DNA of 64,000 bases from Terracoccus sp. 273MFTsu3.1 (GCF_000383675.1 NZ_KB911820.1:558001-622000); one strand, 5' to 3'; numbered from the stretch's first letter, positions 41,407-50,096 are shown. Translations and numbers: made by a program. Notes: generated from the letters alone by a model not told the origin.

Positions 41407-42142
41407 GCGACGTCCTGACGGCCGGCGACCCGCGGGTCGCGGCCGCCGCCTGCTCAAGGCCGTCGGGTTCGGGCTCGCCTTCGCGATCCCCGTCACGGCC
41501 CTCGCGTTCGTCGTGCGCGAGAAGTTCCTGCCCGTCATCGAGCTCGACGAGCGGCTCATCGTCGCGGCGACCGACATCACCCGCGACAACCCGTGGCTCA
41601 AGACCGTCCTGCTCGTGTGGCAGGAGGCCACCCAGCCGAAGTGGGTCTACATCGTCGCCTCGGCCGTGTGCCTCGTCGTGTGGCGCCGTCACCGTGAGCT
41701 CGCGACCCGCTGCCTCTGGGCCTTCCTCACGATGATGGTCGCCTGGAACCTCCAGCTCGTCCTCAAGGAGGTCGTCCGGCGGTCCCGCCCCGTCGTCAGC
41801 GACCCCGTCTCGCACGCCCCCGGCTACAGCTTCCCCTCCGGCCACGTGGCCAACGCCGCGGCCATCGCGACGGTGATGACGTTGCTGCTCTGGCCGCTGC
41901 TGACCCCCGTCGCCCGCCGCTGGCTCGTGGCCGGCCTCACGGCATACGTCGTCCTGACGGCCCTCGACCGCGTCTTCCTCGGCGTGCACTACCCCTCGGA
42001 CGTCCTGGCCGGGATCCTCTTCGGCATCGGCCTGGGCACGGCGTCCTACATCGGCTACCTCGGGTGGAACCCCCAGAGTCCGGACGAGTCCCCTCCGCCG
42101 GAGGGGGACGTCGGGCCCGAGTCAACGAAAGGCAGCACGTGA
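41399..42142 (+). CDS. PAP2-superfamily phosphatase (TTG start)
   Basis: A 247-residue membrane phosphatase with six hydrophobic segments. The motifs are KEVVRRSRP (K-x6-RP), FPSGHVAN (PSGH) and DRVFLGVHYPSD (R-x5-H-x3-D; the usual Ser before Arg is Asp). It starts at TTG 41399, overlapping the kinase stop by 8 bases; no better start exists before TM1. The C-terminal tail is acidic and Pro-rich. It would remove the phosphate that the kinase adds, or act on undecaprenyl diphosphate. Confidence 0.85.
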   Translation: MAERRPDGRRPAGRGRRLLKAVGFGLAFAIPVTALAFVVREKFLPVIELDERLIVAATDITRDNPWLKTVLLVWQEATQPKWVYIVASAVCLVVWRRHRELATRCLWAFLTMMVAWNLQLVLKEVVRRSRPVVSDPVSHAPGYSFPSGHVANAAAIATVMTLLLWPLLTPVARRWLVAGLTAYVVLTALDRVFLGVHYPSDVLAGILFGIGLGTASYIGYLGWNPQSPDESPPPEGDVGPESTKGST

Positions 42143-42870
42143 ACCACACCTTCGTCCACCGTTACGAGATCGACTCCTCGCGACCGACCGTCGGGTCGGC
42201 CCTCCGCGACATCGCGCTGCGGGTGCTGGCGCCCGCCGTCGTCCTCTTCGGTCTCATCGTCGGGCTCGGCTTCCTCATCGTCGGCCCCCTCAAGGACCTC
42301 CCGTGGGAGAACGACCTGAGCAAGTCCGTCGCCGCGGGCCGCACCGCGACGATGAACTCGATCACGGCGGTCTGGTCGCACATCGGCAACACCGAGATCG
42401 TCATCGGCGTCTGCGTCGTCGTCGTGGCCATCGTGTGGTGGCGCACCAAGCAGTGGTGGTATGCCATCATCCCGGCGATCGCGATCGCCGCGCAGGCGAG
42501 CGTCTTCGTCGCCGCGACGACCCTCACCGACCGCAAGCGCCCGACGGTCGAGCACCTCGACCCGGCACCCCCGACGTCGAGCTACCCCAGCGGGCACATG
42601 GGCGCCTCGACCGCGCTCTACCTGACCTTCGCGCTGATGGCCCAGCGCATCGAGACGGTGTGGCTGCGTCGCGTCGTGACCGTGGTCTGTGCGATCGTGC
42701 CGCTCCTCGTCGGCTATGCCCGGCTCTACCGCGGCATGCACCACCTCGTCGACATCCTCGTCGGCATGGTCAACGGCATCGTGTGCGCGCTGCTCGCGTG
42801 GAACTACCTGCGCCGTCGGACGACCGGCGACCGCGCGGCCTCTGCCGTGCGGGAGGCCGTCTCGCGCTGA
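42139..42870 (+). CDS. PAP2-superfamily phosphatase, second in operon
   Basis: A 243-residue membrane phosphatase. GTG 42139 overlaps the previous TGA (GTGA) and follows GAAAGG. Motifs: TTLTDRKRP, where the usual leading Lys of K-x6-RP is Thr; SSYPSGHMGAS; and ARLYRGMHHLVDI with the catalytic His and Asp. The altered first motif occurs in some active actinomycete PAP2 proteins, so loss of activity is not implied. A very strong hairpin ends the operon at 42888-42934. Confidence 0.87.
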   Translation: MNHTFVHRYEIDSSRPTVGSALRDIALRVLAPAVVLFGLIVGLGFLIVGPLKDLPWENDLSKSVAAGRTATMNSITAVWSHIGNTEIVIGVCVVVVAIVWWRTKQWWYAIIPAIAIAAQASVFVAATTLTDRKRPTVEHLDPAPPTSSYPSGHMGASTALYLTFALMAQRIETVWLRRVVTVVCAIVPLLVGYARLYRGMHHLVDILVGMVNGIVCALLAWNYLRRRTTGDRAASAVREAVSR

Positions 42871-42887
42871 CGCGACCGCGACCCACG

Positions 42888-42934
42888 AACGGCGATGGCC
42901 GGGAGCCCGATTCGGGCTGCCGGCCATCGCCGTT
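42888..42934. terminator. Very long hairpin terminator
   Basis: AACGGCGATGGCCGG (42888-42902) pairs with CCGGCCATCGCCGTT (42920-42934); the stem continues with AGCCCGA/TCGGGCT after one G/G mismatch, leaving a one-base loop. It separates the lipid operon from the convergent small-protein gene. Confidence 0.88.
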
Positions 42935-42951
42935 GTCGTTCCCGCGGCGCT

Positions 42952-43122
42952 CTACCCGGGGGACACCTGCGACCGGTGCAGCCGCCACCCGAGGATGAGG
43001 ATCATGCCGCGGCGAGGCGTCGTCTGCGGGTCGACGACGGGTCGCTGGGCGCGCCGGGTCCGGCGACCGAGGTCGGCGGTGCGCTGGCGGGCGATGGCCT
43101 CGTTCAGGTACGTCGTGTTCAT
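42952..43122 (-). CDS. Small basic protein, 56 aa (paralogue of the 59-aa protein)
   Basis: Starts at ATG 43122 behind AGGAGGACACC, an excellent ribosome site, and encodes 56 residues. The N-terminal half aligns without gaps to the product at 44166-44345: positions 9, 13, 14, 16, 17, 18, 20 and 21 are identical (A, Q, R, A, D, L, R, R). The remainder is Arg-rich, with a short hydrophobic patch GMILILGW. Predicted as one amphipathic helix plus a basic tail. Function unknown. It has its own transcription unit between two hairpins (43196-43237 upstream, 42888-42934 downstream). Confidence 0.6.
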   Translation of the reverse strand: MNTTYLNEAIARQRTADLGRRTRRAQRPVVDPQTTPRRGMILILGWRLHRSQVSPG

Positions 43123-43195
43123 GGTGTCCTCCTGCACTCGTGATGCGTGAAGACACAGAGCAGCGGGAGGCGCCGGTGATGCACCCGACACGGAA

Positions 43196-43237
43196 ACGGC
43201 CCCGAGTGCCCGGAAATGTCCGGGTGCTCGGGGCCGT
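43196..43237 (-). terminator. Hairpin terminator after the DUF1206 gene
   Basis: ACGGCCCCGAGTGCCCGGA (43196-43214) pairs with TCCGGGTGCTCGGGGCCGT (43219-43237); 19 bp with two G-U wobbles and a 4-base loop. Confidence 0.85.
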
Positions 43238-43242
43238 GTCGC

Positions 43243-43266
43243 GTCGGCGTCGGCGTCGGCGTCGGC
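43243..43266. repeat. (GTCGGC)4 microsatellite
   Basis: Four perfect hexamers between the terminator and the DUF1206 stop at 43274. Noncoding, possibly slippage-prone. Confidence 0.75.
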
Positions 43267-43273
43267 GACGGGC

Positions 43274-44059
43274 TCAGACGTCGGCGTGGCGAGCGCGTCC
43301 GAAGGAGTAGACGCCGAAGGCGATGAGGCCGAGCGCGACGAGGGCGAGCAGCACCGGGCCGCCCGGGGCTCCGAGCAGGTTGCGCAGCGCACCGTCGAGG
43401 CCGCGGGCCTCGCTGGGCTTGTGCCGCACGGCGGCGAGGACGAAGAGGCCTCCGACGATGGCCAGGGCGATGCCCTTGGCGATGTAGCCGACGCGTCCGG
43501 CCTTGACGATCCACTCGCCCGGGTGCGACTCGAGGTCCCGGAGGAACGTCTTCTTCCAGCCCTTGACGACGTGGTAGACGCCGACCCCGATGACGGCGAG
43601 GCCGACGAGGGCGACGAGCCACTGGCCGGCGGGCTGCTTCATGAGAGTAGCGGTGAAGTCGGTGGTCTGGCTCTTGCTCGACGAGCCGCTGCCGCTCGCG
43701 AACCGGAACGCGGTCCACGCCAGCGCGAGGTAGACGAGGGCCTTGCCGGCCGCCTTGAGACGGTCACTCGTCTCCCAGCCTCCCGAGATGGCCTCCGTGA
43801 CCTGCCAGAGCGCGAGCCCGAGCCAGGCGATGACGGCGACCCAGAGAAGCACGAGTCCGAACCCGTTGTCGGCCATCGAGCCCAGGGCGCCGGACTGGTC
43901 GGCGCTCGTGCCCTTCGAGCCGAAGGCGAGTCGCAGGGCGATGGCGCCGATGATGATGTGGAGCACGCCGTTGACGGCGTAGCCGATGCGTGCTGCCGTC
44001 TCGAGCGCCGGGTGGTCACCCGCGCGCGCAGATGCGGCCTTGACGTCTGTGGAGTCCAT
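43274..44059 (-). CDS. DUF1206 membrane protein
   Basis: A 261-residue membrane protein with three repeats of a two-helix unit, the DUF1206 layout: AARIGYAVNGVLHIIIGAIAL, then LKAAGKALVYLALAWTAFRF, then VGYIAKGIALAIVGGLFVLAA; each has the (A/G)R-GY/ALVY start and small-residue-rich helices. Function is unknown; family members are often stress-induced in actinomycetes. ATG 44059 is the only start before the first repeat. A 10-bp palindrome CCCACGTGGG lies upstream at 44111-44120. Flanked by two related small-protein genes on the same strand. Confidence 0.87.
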   Translation of the reverse strand: MDSTDVKAASARAGDHPALETAARIGYAVNGVLHIIIGAIALRLAFGSKGTSADQSGALGSMADNGFGLVLLWVAVIAWLGLALWQVTEAISGGWETSDRLKAAGKALVYLALAWTAFRFASGSGSSSKSQTTDFTATLMKQPAGQWLVALVGLAVIGVGVYHVVKGWKKTFLRDLESHPGEWIVKAGRVGYIAKGIALAIVGGLFVLAAVRHKPSEARGLDGALRNLLGAPGGPVLLALVALGLIAFGVYSFGRARHADV

Positions 44060-44165
44060 GCACGTGATCCTGTCGGTAGAGGGGTCCCCGATGGGCCACT
44101 GGGGAACATACCCACGTGGGGCAGGGAACTGGCACGGCGGACGCGCACTTCTCGGGCGGAGGGCG

Positions 44166-44345
44166 TCAGACGACGCGCAGGTGTCGGCGGCGGCCGCGGA
44201 GACGTGCCGTGCGGCGGCTCCCGCTGGGGGGCGTCGCCGGCTCCGGCTCGGGCTCCGGGTGCCGGAGCCGGGCGAGCTCCGCCCGGCGTTCGAGGTCGGC
44301 CTCGCGCTGGGCGAGGAGGGCGCTGACGATGTGCGGAGAGAGCAT
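44166..44345 (-). CDS. Small basic protein, 59 aa (paralogue of the 56-aa protein)
   Basis: Starts at ATG 44345 behind GAAGGAT and encodes 59 residues: an amphipathic N-terminal helix ALLAQREADLERRAELARL, a Pro/Glu linker (PEPEPEP), and an Arg-rich tail. It aligns gap-free with the 56-residue product at 42952-43122. It lies upstream of the DUF1206 gene on the same strand with 106 bases between. I do not recognise a named family; similar tiny helix-plus-Arg proteins are common and mostly unannotated in actinomycetes. Confidence 0.58.
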   Translation of the reverse strand: MLSPHIVSALLAQREADLERRAELARLRHPEPEPEPATPPSGSRRTARLRGRRRHLRVV

Positions 44346-44469
44346 GGTGGTGATCCTTCGAGGTCGCTGTCGTGCTGACCTCTCCACCGTCGGCCTGAGG
44401 CCCGCCCCGCCACATCGGAAGGATGGCGTATGCCGTCCGCCCAGGCGCCTCAGATCCGTGGCATCCCGC

Positions 44470-45312
44470 TCAGGCGAGGTCGAGAACGCGGCGGATCTCG
44501 GGCCACGCGCGCTCGCCGAGCTCGCGGTCGGCCGCCTCGGTGCCACCCCGGGCCATCCGCTGGCCGCCGCCGGGGACGGGCTCACCTGGCAGGACGACAC
44601 GGTGCCCGGCCCCCGGGTGGGTCACGAGCGTCGTGGGCAGGTCGAGGGCGCGCCGCCGGTCCCGGACGGCCTCCGCGAAGGTCACCGACGGCCAGACCTG
44701 GTCGTCACCGCCCGCCACGAGCAGCACGTCGCCGAAGAAGCGCTCGACGGGGATGGTCGCGGCCACGACCCGCTCGGCGGCGGCGCGCAGGCTCTGGGTG
44801 TAGACGGGGGTGAAGGCCGGAGGGTCACCGGCCGGCTCGGCCGTGTCGTCGTAGGGCACGAACGGGAGCGGGTCACCGGCCCGGGACCACGACGAGTGCT
44901 GCGGGCGCAGCTCGCCGTCCGGTCCGGCGCCGACGTTGCCCCACACGACGTGGCTCGGCGCGAGCGCGACGACGGCGTCGACGGCCGGGTCGTCGGCGGC
45001 ATACGCGAGGAAGGCCTCGGCCGTCTTCGAGACGCCCATGAGCACGACGCGGTCACAGCGCTCGGCGAGCGAGGCGACGGCCGGGGCGAAGGCCTCGAGG
45101 GGGTACTCCCAGATGCCGGTCGGCTGGCCCTCGCCGCCGAACCAGCGGTAGGTCAGGGCGGCGGTCACGCCGGCGCCGGCGAGCAGCCGCGCCCGGTCGC
45201 CCTCGACGCGCCCGCTCGAGCCGGACAGGACGAGCACCCCGGTGCCGTTGCCGCCGTCGGCCGGGGCGACGAGGACGCCGTCGTGGTCGTAGGGGCGGGT
45301 TCGTAGATCCAC
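44470..45312 (-). CDS. Alpha/beta-hydrolase with BAAT-type acyl-CoA thioesterase C-terminal domain
   Basis: A 280-residue hydrolase. The nucleophile motif VVLMGVSKTAEAFLAYA (GxSK) is that of the BAAT C-terminal family; catalytic acid in LVAGGDDQVWPS and His in GAGHRVVLPG are in order. The N-terminal accessory domain of animal BAAT is missing, as in most bacterial relatives. It may hydrolyse acyl-CoA or another thioester or peptide ester. GGAGG precedes ATG 45312. The divergent neighbour is an SRPBCC lipid-binding protein, 34 bases away. Confidence 0.85.
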   Translation of the reverse strand: MDLRTRPYDHDGVLVAPADGGNGTGVLVLSGSSGRVEGDRARLLAGAGVTAALTYRWFGGEGQPTGIWEYPLEAFAPAVASLAERCDRVVLMGVSKTAEAFLAYAADDPAVDAVVALAPSHVVWGNVGAGPDGELRPQHSSWSRAGDPLPFVPYDDTAEPAGDPPAFTPVYTQSLRAAAERVVAATIPVERFFGDVLLVAGGDDQVWPSVTFAEAVRDRRRALDLPTTLVTHPGAGHRVVLPGEPVPGGGQRMARGGTEAADRELGERAWPEIRRVLDLA

Positions 45313-45346
45313 GCCTCCAACCTATCGATGGTGGCAGCATGAACCC

Positions 45347-45787
45347 ATGCCCGACTACTCGCACACCGAGACCGTGAACGCCCCTCCCGCAGCGGTCTTC
45401 GCCATCCTCGACGACGTCACGCGAGCGCCGGAGTGGCTGAAGCGGTGCACGCAGCTCGACAACCTCTCCGGCGGTCCGACGGCGGTCGGGACGAGGCTGA
45501 AGTACCACTACAAGGACGGCAGCCGGACGGGCGTCATGGACGGCTCGGTCGTCGCGCGCGAGCAGGACCGCAAGCTCACCAACCGCTTCACCGACAAGAT
45601 GATGGACGTCACGGTCGACTTCGACATCGCGCCGGGCCCGACACCGCAGCAGACCACGCTCACCCACACGATCACCATCGACACCAAGGGCTTCGGCAAG
45701 GTGCTGACGCCGGTGATCCGGCGCCAGCTGCCCGACCAGACCACGGGGGCGATGGCAGAGCTCAAGCGGCTGGCCGAGTCCGCCTGA
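45347..45787 (+). CDS. SRPBCC-family (START-like) protein
   Basis: A 146-residue single-domain helix-grip protein. SHTETVNAPPAAVFAILDDVTRAPEWLKRC is the standard start of the family (beta strand, then helices with the D-x-x-R-x-P-E-W motif), and the C-terminal helix DQTTGAMAELKRLAE closes the cavity. Such proteins bind hydrophobic ligands or act in polyketide and stress pathways. CAGCAT lies 6 bases before ATG 45347. A 7-bp hairpin follows at 45788-45805. Confidence 0.85.
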   Translation: MPDYSHTETVNAPPAAVFAILDDVTRAPEWLKRCTQLDNLSGGPTAVGTRLKYHYKDGSRTGVMDGSVVAREQDRKLTNRFTDKMMDVTVDFDIAPGPTPQQTTLTHTITIDTKGFGKVLTPVIRRQLPDQTTGAMAELKRLAESA

Positions 45788-45805
45788 CGCCCGGTCTCCC
45801 GGGCG
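45788..45805. terminator. Short hairpin between convergent genes
   Basis: CGCCCGG and CCGGGCG around a 4-base loop, directly after the SRPBCC stop and before the helicase stop. Confidence 0.55.
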
Positions 45806-45813
45806 GGGCCGGC

Positions 45814-48360
45814 TCAGCCGCCGAGGCGCTCGAAGGCCGTCACGGTGAGGACGGCAGCGCCGGCGTCATCGCTCGCCGCGAGGTCGACGACGGCCGTGAT
45901 GCCCCAGTCCTTGTCGTCGTCGGGGTCGACGACGACCTGGCGCAGCCGCCACTCGGTCGGTGTCCGCTCGACCTGGAGGAGCGCCGGTGAGCGCGCACCC
46001 TGGTCGGTCGCGATCGCGTCGTGGTCGTCGTAGTAGGCGCCGAGCGCGTCGTTCCACGCCTGCGCGTCCATGACGACCTTCTGCGGCGGCTCCGTCAGCT
46101 CGGCGACACGGGCCTCGAGCTGGCCGAGCGCTTCCCACTCGTCGCGGGAGGCGAGCTCGACCCGGTGGAACATCGCGTTGCGGATCATCACGGTGAAGGC
46201 GCGCTCGTTGCCGGTGATCGGGCGCGCCGGTGGGGCGATGTCGGTCTGGGCGAGCACGGCGTCGCTCGGGTTGACGAGGTCCTCCCACTCGTCGAGCAGG
46301 CTCGAGTCGGTCTGACGCACCAGCTCGCCGAGCCACTCGATGACGTCCTCGAGCTCCTCGGTGCGGTTGCCCTCGGGGATGGTGTGGCGCAGGGTGCGGT
46401 AGGCGTCGGTGAGGTAGCGCAGGACGAGTCCCTCGGACCGGGACAGGCCGTAGTAGGAGACGAACTCGTTGAACGTCATGCCGCGTTCGTACATCTCGCG
46501 GACGACGGACTTCGGCGAGAGGGCGTCCTGCGAGATCCACGGATGGCTCTGGCGGTAGGCCGTGAGGGTCACCTCGAGCAGCTCGGCGAGCGGCTTGGGC
46601 CAGGTGACCTCCTCGAGCCGCTCCATCCGCTCCTCGTACTCGACGCCGTCGAGCTTCATCGCCGCGACGGCCTCGCCACGCGCCTTGAACTCCTGGGCCC
46701 ACAGCACCTGCCTCGGGTCCTCGAGGATCGCCTCGATGACCGAGACGAGGTCCTTGGCGTAGCTGTCGCTCTCGGGGTCGAGGGTGTCCATGACGGCGAG
46801 CGCGAAGGGCGCGAGCGGCTGGTTGAGGGCGAAGTCGCGCTGGAGGTCGATCGTCAGGGCGTGCCGCCGGCCCGAGTCCTCGGCCGACGCCAGTCGCTCG
46901 ACGACGCCGGACGTGATGAGCTCCTTGGCGAGCACGAGGGCGTGCCGCTGGAGGCGCCGCTGGTCCTTGGCCTCGTGGTGGTTGTCCGAGAGCAGCCGCG
47001 CGGCATGGGCGACCGGGTTGCCTTCTCGGGCAAGGATGTTGACGAGCATCGAGTGCGAGACCTTCATCCGCGGCTGCAGTGGCTCGGGCTCGGCGACGAT
47101 GAGCCGCTCGAACGTCTCCTCCGACCAGTTGACGAAGCCGTCGGGCGCCTTCTTGCGCTGGATCTTCTTCTGCTTCTTGGGGTCGTCGCCGGCCTTCTCG
47201 ACGGCGCGGAGGTTCTCGACGACGTGGTCGGGGGCCTGGGCGACGACCCAGCCGCGGGCGTCGAAGCCGGCGCGGCCGGCCCGGCCGACGATCTGGTGGA
47301 ACTCGCGGGCCTTGAGCAGACGCTGCTTCGTGCCGTCGAACTTCGTCAGGCCGGTGAGCAGGACCGTGCGGATCGGCACGTTGATGCCGACGCCGAGCGT
47401 GTCGGTGCCGCAGATGACCTTGAGCAGGCCGTCCTGGGCGAGCTGCTCGACGAGGCGGCGGTACTTCGGCAGCATGCCCGCGTGGTGCACGCCGATGCCG
47501 TGCCGCACGAGTCGCGAGAGGGTGCGCCCGAAGCCCGCCCCGAAGCGGAAGGCGCCGATGCGCTCGGCGATGGCCTCACGCTCCTCGCGCGTCGTGATCT
47601 TGACGGCCATGAGGCTCTGGGCACGCTCGAGGGCGGCCGCCTGCGTGAAGTGGACGACGTAGACGGGCGCGCGGTCCTTCTCGAGCAGCTCCTCGATGGT
47701 CTCGTGGAGGGGCGAGACGGCATACGAGAACTCGAGGGGGACGGGACGCTCGGTGCCGCTGATGACGGCCGTGGAGCGGCCGGTGCGTCGGGTCAGGTCG
47801 TCCGTGAACATCGTGACGTCGCCGAGCGTGGCCGACATGAGGACGAACTGGGCCTGGGGCAGCTCGATGATCGGCACCTGCCACGCCCACCCGCGGTCGG
47901 GCTCGGAGTAGAAGTGGAACTCGTCCATGACGACGAGACCGACGTCAGCCGAGCTGCCTTCTCGCAGAGCGAGGTTCGCGAGGATCTCGGCGGTGCAGCA
48001 GATGATCGGGGCGTCCGCGTTGACCGACGCGTCGCCGGTGATCATGCCGACGTTGTCGGCGCCGAACTGCTCGCAGAGCGCGAAGAACTTCTCGGAGACG
48101 AGGGCCTTGATGGGTGCCGTGTAGAAGGAGACGCGGTCGTCGGCGAGGGCGGTGAGGTGGGCGGCCGTCGCGACGAGCGACTTCCCCGACCCGGTCGGCG
48201 TCGACAGGATGAGGTTGCTGCCGCTGAGGATCTCGAGGAACGCCTCCTCCTGGTGCGGGTAGAGGGTCAGCCCCCGCTCGGTCGTCCACTCGGTGAAGAC
48301 CTCGTAGAGGCCGTCGGGATCGGGGTCCCGCGGGATGCGCTCGCTGAGGTTCTTCGTCAC
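45814..48360 (-). CDS. DEAD/DEAH-box RNA helicase with DUF3516 C-terminal domain
   Basis: An 848-residue superfamily-2 helicase. Motif I STPTGSGKS (53-61), motif II DEFH (146-149), motif III LMSATLGD, motif V GTDTLGVGINVPIRT and motif VI QIVGRAGRAGFDARG are intact. After a Lys-rich linker (KKQKKIQRKKA), the large DUF3516 domain fills about 430-848. It belongs to the actinomycete branch of Ski2/HelY-like helicases, thought to act in RNA metabolism. GTG 48360 is preferred over GTG 48363 because CATACT ends 6 bases before it. The convergent SRPBCC gene ends 27 bases away. Confidence 0.9.
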   Translation of the reverse strand: MTKNLSERIPRDPDPDGLYEVFTEWTTERGLTLYPHQEEAFLEILSGSNLILSTPTGSGKSLVATAAHLTALADDRVSFYTAPIKALVSEKFFALCEQFGADNVGMITGDASVNADAPIICCTAEILANLALREGSSADVGLVVMDEFHFYSEPDRGWAWQVPIIELPQAQFVLMSATLGDVTMFTDDLTRRTGRSTAVISGTERPVPLEFSYAVSPLHETIEELLEKDRAPVYVVHFTQAAALERAQSLMAVKITTREEREAIAERIGAFRFGAGFGRTLSRLVRHGIGVHHAGMLPKYRRLVEQLAQDGLLKVICGTDTLGVGINVPIRTVLLTGLTKFDGTKQRLLKAREFHQIVGRAGRAGFDARGWVVAQAPDHVVENLRAVEKAGDDPKKQKKIQRKKAPDGFVNWSEETFERLIVAEPEPLQPRMKVSHSMLVNILAREGNPVAHAARLLSDNHHEAKDQRRLQRHALVLAKELITSGVVERLASAEDSGRRHALTIDLQRDFALNQPLAPFALAVMDTLDPESDSYAKDLVSVIEAILEDPRQVLWAQEFKARGEAVAAMKLDGVEYEERMERLEEVTWPKPLAELLEVTLTAYRQSHPWISQDALSPKSVVREMYERGMTFNEFVSYYGLSRSEGLVLRYLTDAYRTLRHTIPEGNRTEELEDVIEWLGELVRQTDSSLLDEWEDLVNPSDAVLAQTDIAPPARPITGNERAFTVMIRNAMFHRVELASRDEWEALGQLEARVAELTEPPQKVVMDAQAWNDALGAYYDDHDAIATDQGARSPALLQVERTPTEWRLRQVVVDPDDDKDWGITAVVDLAASDDAGAAVLTVTAFERLGG

Positions 48361-48412
48361 CACGTGAGTATGCCGCCGGGCCGGGACGTGCACCGAATCG
48401 TCCCGGCGCGGT

Positions 48413-48433
48413 TTCCGGGTTCCGGGTTCCGGG
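48413..48433. repeat. (TTCCGGG)3 tandem heptamer
   Basis: Three perfect copies between the helicase start and the DUF4333 gene stop. Too short to assign a role. Confidence 0.7.
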
Positions 48434-48445
48434 TCGACCGAGCCG

Positions 48446-48931
48446 TCAGGCGGGCAGCAGGGTGAAGGTGCCGTTGTCGTCCTCGAAGAAGACGACGACC
48501 GCCCACTCGTCGCCGTCGATCGTGCCGTGGCAGACCGTCGTGACGTTCTGGGTCACCTGCCGCGTCTCCGGGCAGGTCATGTCGACCGCGCCGGCTCCGT
48601 CCTGGGTGATCCGGGTGGAGACGGCCCGCTCGAGGTCGGCGCCCGACAGGGGGGCGAGCGTCGTCGTGCTCGGGAGCGTGCCCGTCAGGGGAACCATCCC
48701 CCCGGTGCCGTCGCCCGGGCCCAGGGAGGCGAGGAGCCCGAGCCCGGCGATCGCGACGACGCCCAGCAGGGCCAGCGCCGACATGACGAAGGCCGCGATC
48801 GTCAGACCGCGGTACGCGTTCGACGTCGGTCCCACGAGCATGGGCCCGGGTGCGGCCACGGGGCCGGTGGCCGGCTGCTGCCCGTAGTACGCGTACGGCG
48901 CGGGGTTCGGGCTGGGGTTCGGGTCGCTCAT
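48446..48931 (-). CDS. DUF4333-domain membrane-anchored protein
   Basis: A 161-residue protein. A Pro/Asn/Tyr-rich cytoplasmic N-terminus (PNPSPNPAPYAYYG) leads to one transmembrane segment at about 45-70, then an external DUF4333 domain with two cysteines (DMTCPETRQV, TVCHGTIDG) and the ending AVVVFFEDDNGTFTLLP. DUF4333 proteins are common in actinomycetes, without known function. GAGGCC precedes ATG 48931. It is codirectional with the helicase gene, 85 bases upstream of it. Confidence 0.8.
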   Translation of the reverse strand: MSDPNPSPNPAPYAYYGQQPATGPVAAPGPMLVGPTSNAYRGLTIAAFVMSALALLGVVAIAGLGLLASLGPGDGTGGMVPLTGTLPSTTTLAPLSGADLERAVSTRITQDGAGAVDMTCPETRQVTQNVTTVCHGTIDGDEWAVVVFFEDDNGTFTLLPA

Positions 48932-49029
48932 GGGGGCCTCGGCAGGGGATCGGGACGTGCAGCAACGGCGGCACCCGGATGCTAGGGCCGCTGACCTCGT
49001 GACGTGAGGGGTTCGGGGATCACGATTCG

Positions 49030-50096
49030 TCACGAACCGGACGGAGCGGCCCGGAGGCGATCCGGGACGAGGAGGAGGACGACGGCGCCGACGAGGGCTC
49101 CGAGCACCGTCTCGAGGAGGCGGTCGCGCAGCAGCGGAACCTCCGGGGCGGCGTGGACGAGCTGGCCCATCATCAGGGCGAGCGGGGTGATGAAGAGCAG
49201 CGCCACGGCGTAGTTGCGCCCGACGACGAGCTCGGTGAGCACCTGCAGGACGACGATGACGAGCACCGCCCAGACGCCCTGCGGGGCCCAGGCGAGGATC
49301 GGCGCCGCCACGGCGAGGCCGAGGACCGTGCCGACGACGCGGTGCACGCCTCGCGTGAGGCGGGACGTGAGGTCCGGTCCCGACAGGACGGTCACCGCAG
49401 CGACCATGGCCCAGTAGGGGTGCTGCCAGTCGAGCCCTGTCGCGACCGCCCCGGCCACGAGGAGCGCGACGACGTGCCGGATGAGGTGGGCTCGGGCCCC
49501 CGGCGCCTCGAACGCGTCGCGGAAGCGCGGTGCGGGCAGCTGCGGCCGGTGCCAGCCGTCGCGGTGTCCCAGGGCCCCGACGTGGGCGATGGCGAGCGAC
49601 ACGAGCACGCTCGCCGCGGCGACGCCGGCCGCGACCGGGACGGTCGTCGGGACGGCCGGGACCATGGCGCAGACGGCGAAGGCGAAGACGAGGAAGAGCG
49701 GCCCCGGCGGGTGCCACCGGTACGCGTCAGAGGTGAGCGAACCGGCAGCCGCTAGGAGCGCGCCGAGGATGACGACCAGCCAGCGTGAGCCCGGCACGGC
49801 GACACGACGACGCCGAGTGTGACTGCGAGAGTGAGGAACCCGCCAGCCACGACCTGCATCCCGGCCCGCTCGGGGCGGGTGTGGTTGCGTCCGTAGAGCG
49901 AGGTGAAGGCTCCGAACGCGGCATACGGCGTCCACTCGACGCGACCGACCAGCACGAGCACGAGGAGGGGGACGAGGACCGACAGCCCGGCGCGGAGCGC
50001 GACCCGGTGGGCGCCGCCGTGCGGTCCCCACCGCAGCAGTCCCGTCCAGGCCGGTCGGGGTGTGGGCTGAGGGGGCGGGACCGGGGCGGGGTTCAT
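49030..50096 (-). pseudogene. FUSC-family transporter gene split by a frameshift
   Basis: Two frames together give one FUSC-type (aromatic acid exporter-like) membrane protein of about 354 residues. The first, from ATG 50096, reads about 95 residues (RVEWTPYAAFGAFTSLYGRN, TRPERAGMQVVAGG) and stops at 49752 after an unrelated tail. The rest continues in another frame from RWLVVILGALLAAAGS to the stop at 49030, with more membrane helices and PYWAMVAAVTVLSGPD. The switch lies in GTCGTCGTGTCGCC (about 49800-49812, minus strand), where removing GT would restore one frame. A real mutation, a sequencing error and programmed frameshifting are all possible. Confidence 0.75.

Noticed and set aside
43243-43266. 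Phase-variable coding repeat
   Set aside because: The GTCGGC repeat lies outside the DUF1206 reading frame, after its stop codon, and hexamers would not shift a frame anyway.
46021-48465. 814-codon plus-strand frame opposite the DUF3516 helicase
   Set aside because: Compositional shadow; the sense strand has all helicase motifs in order.
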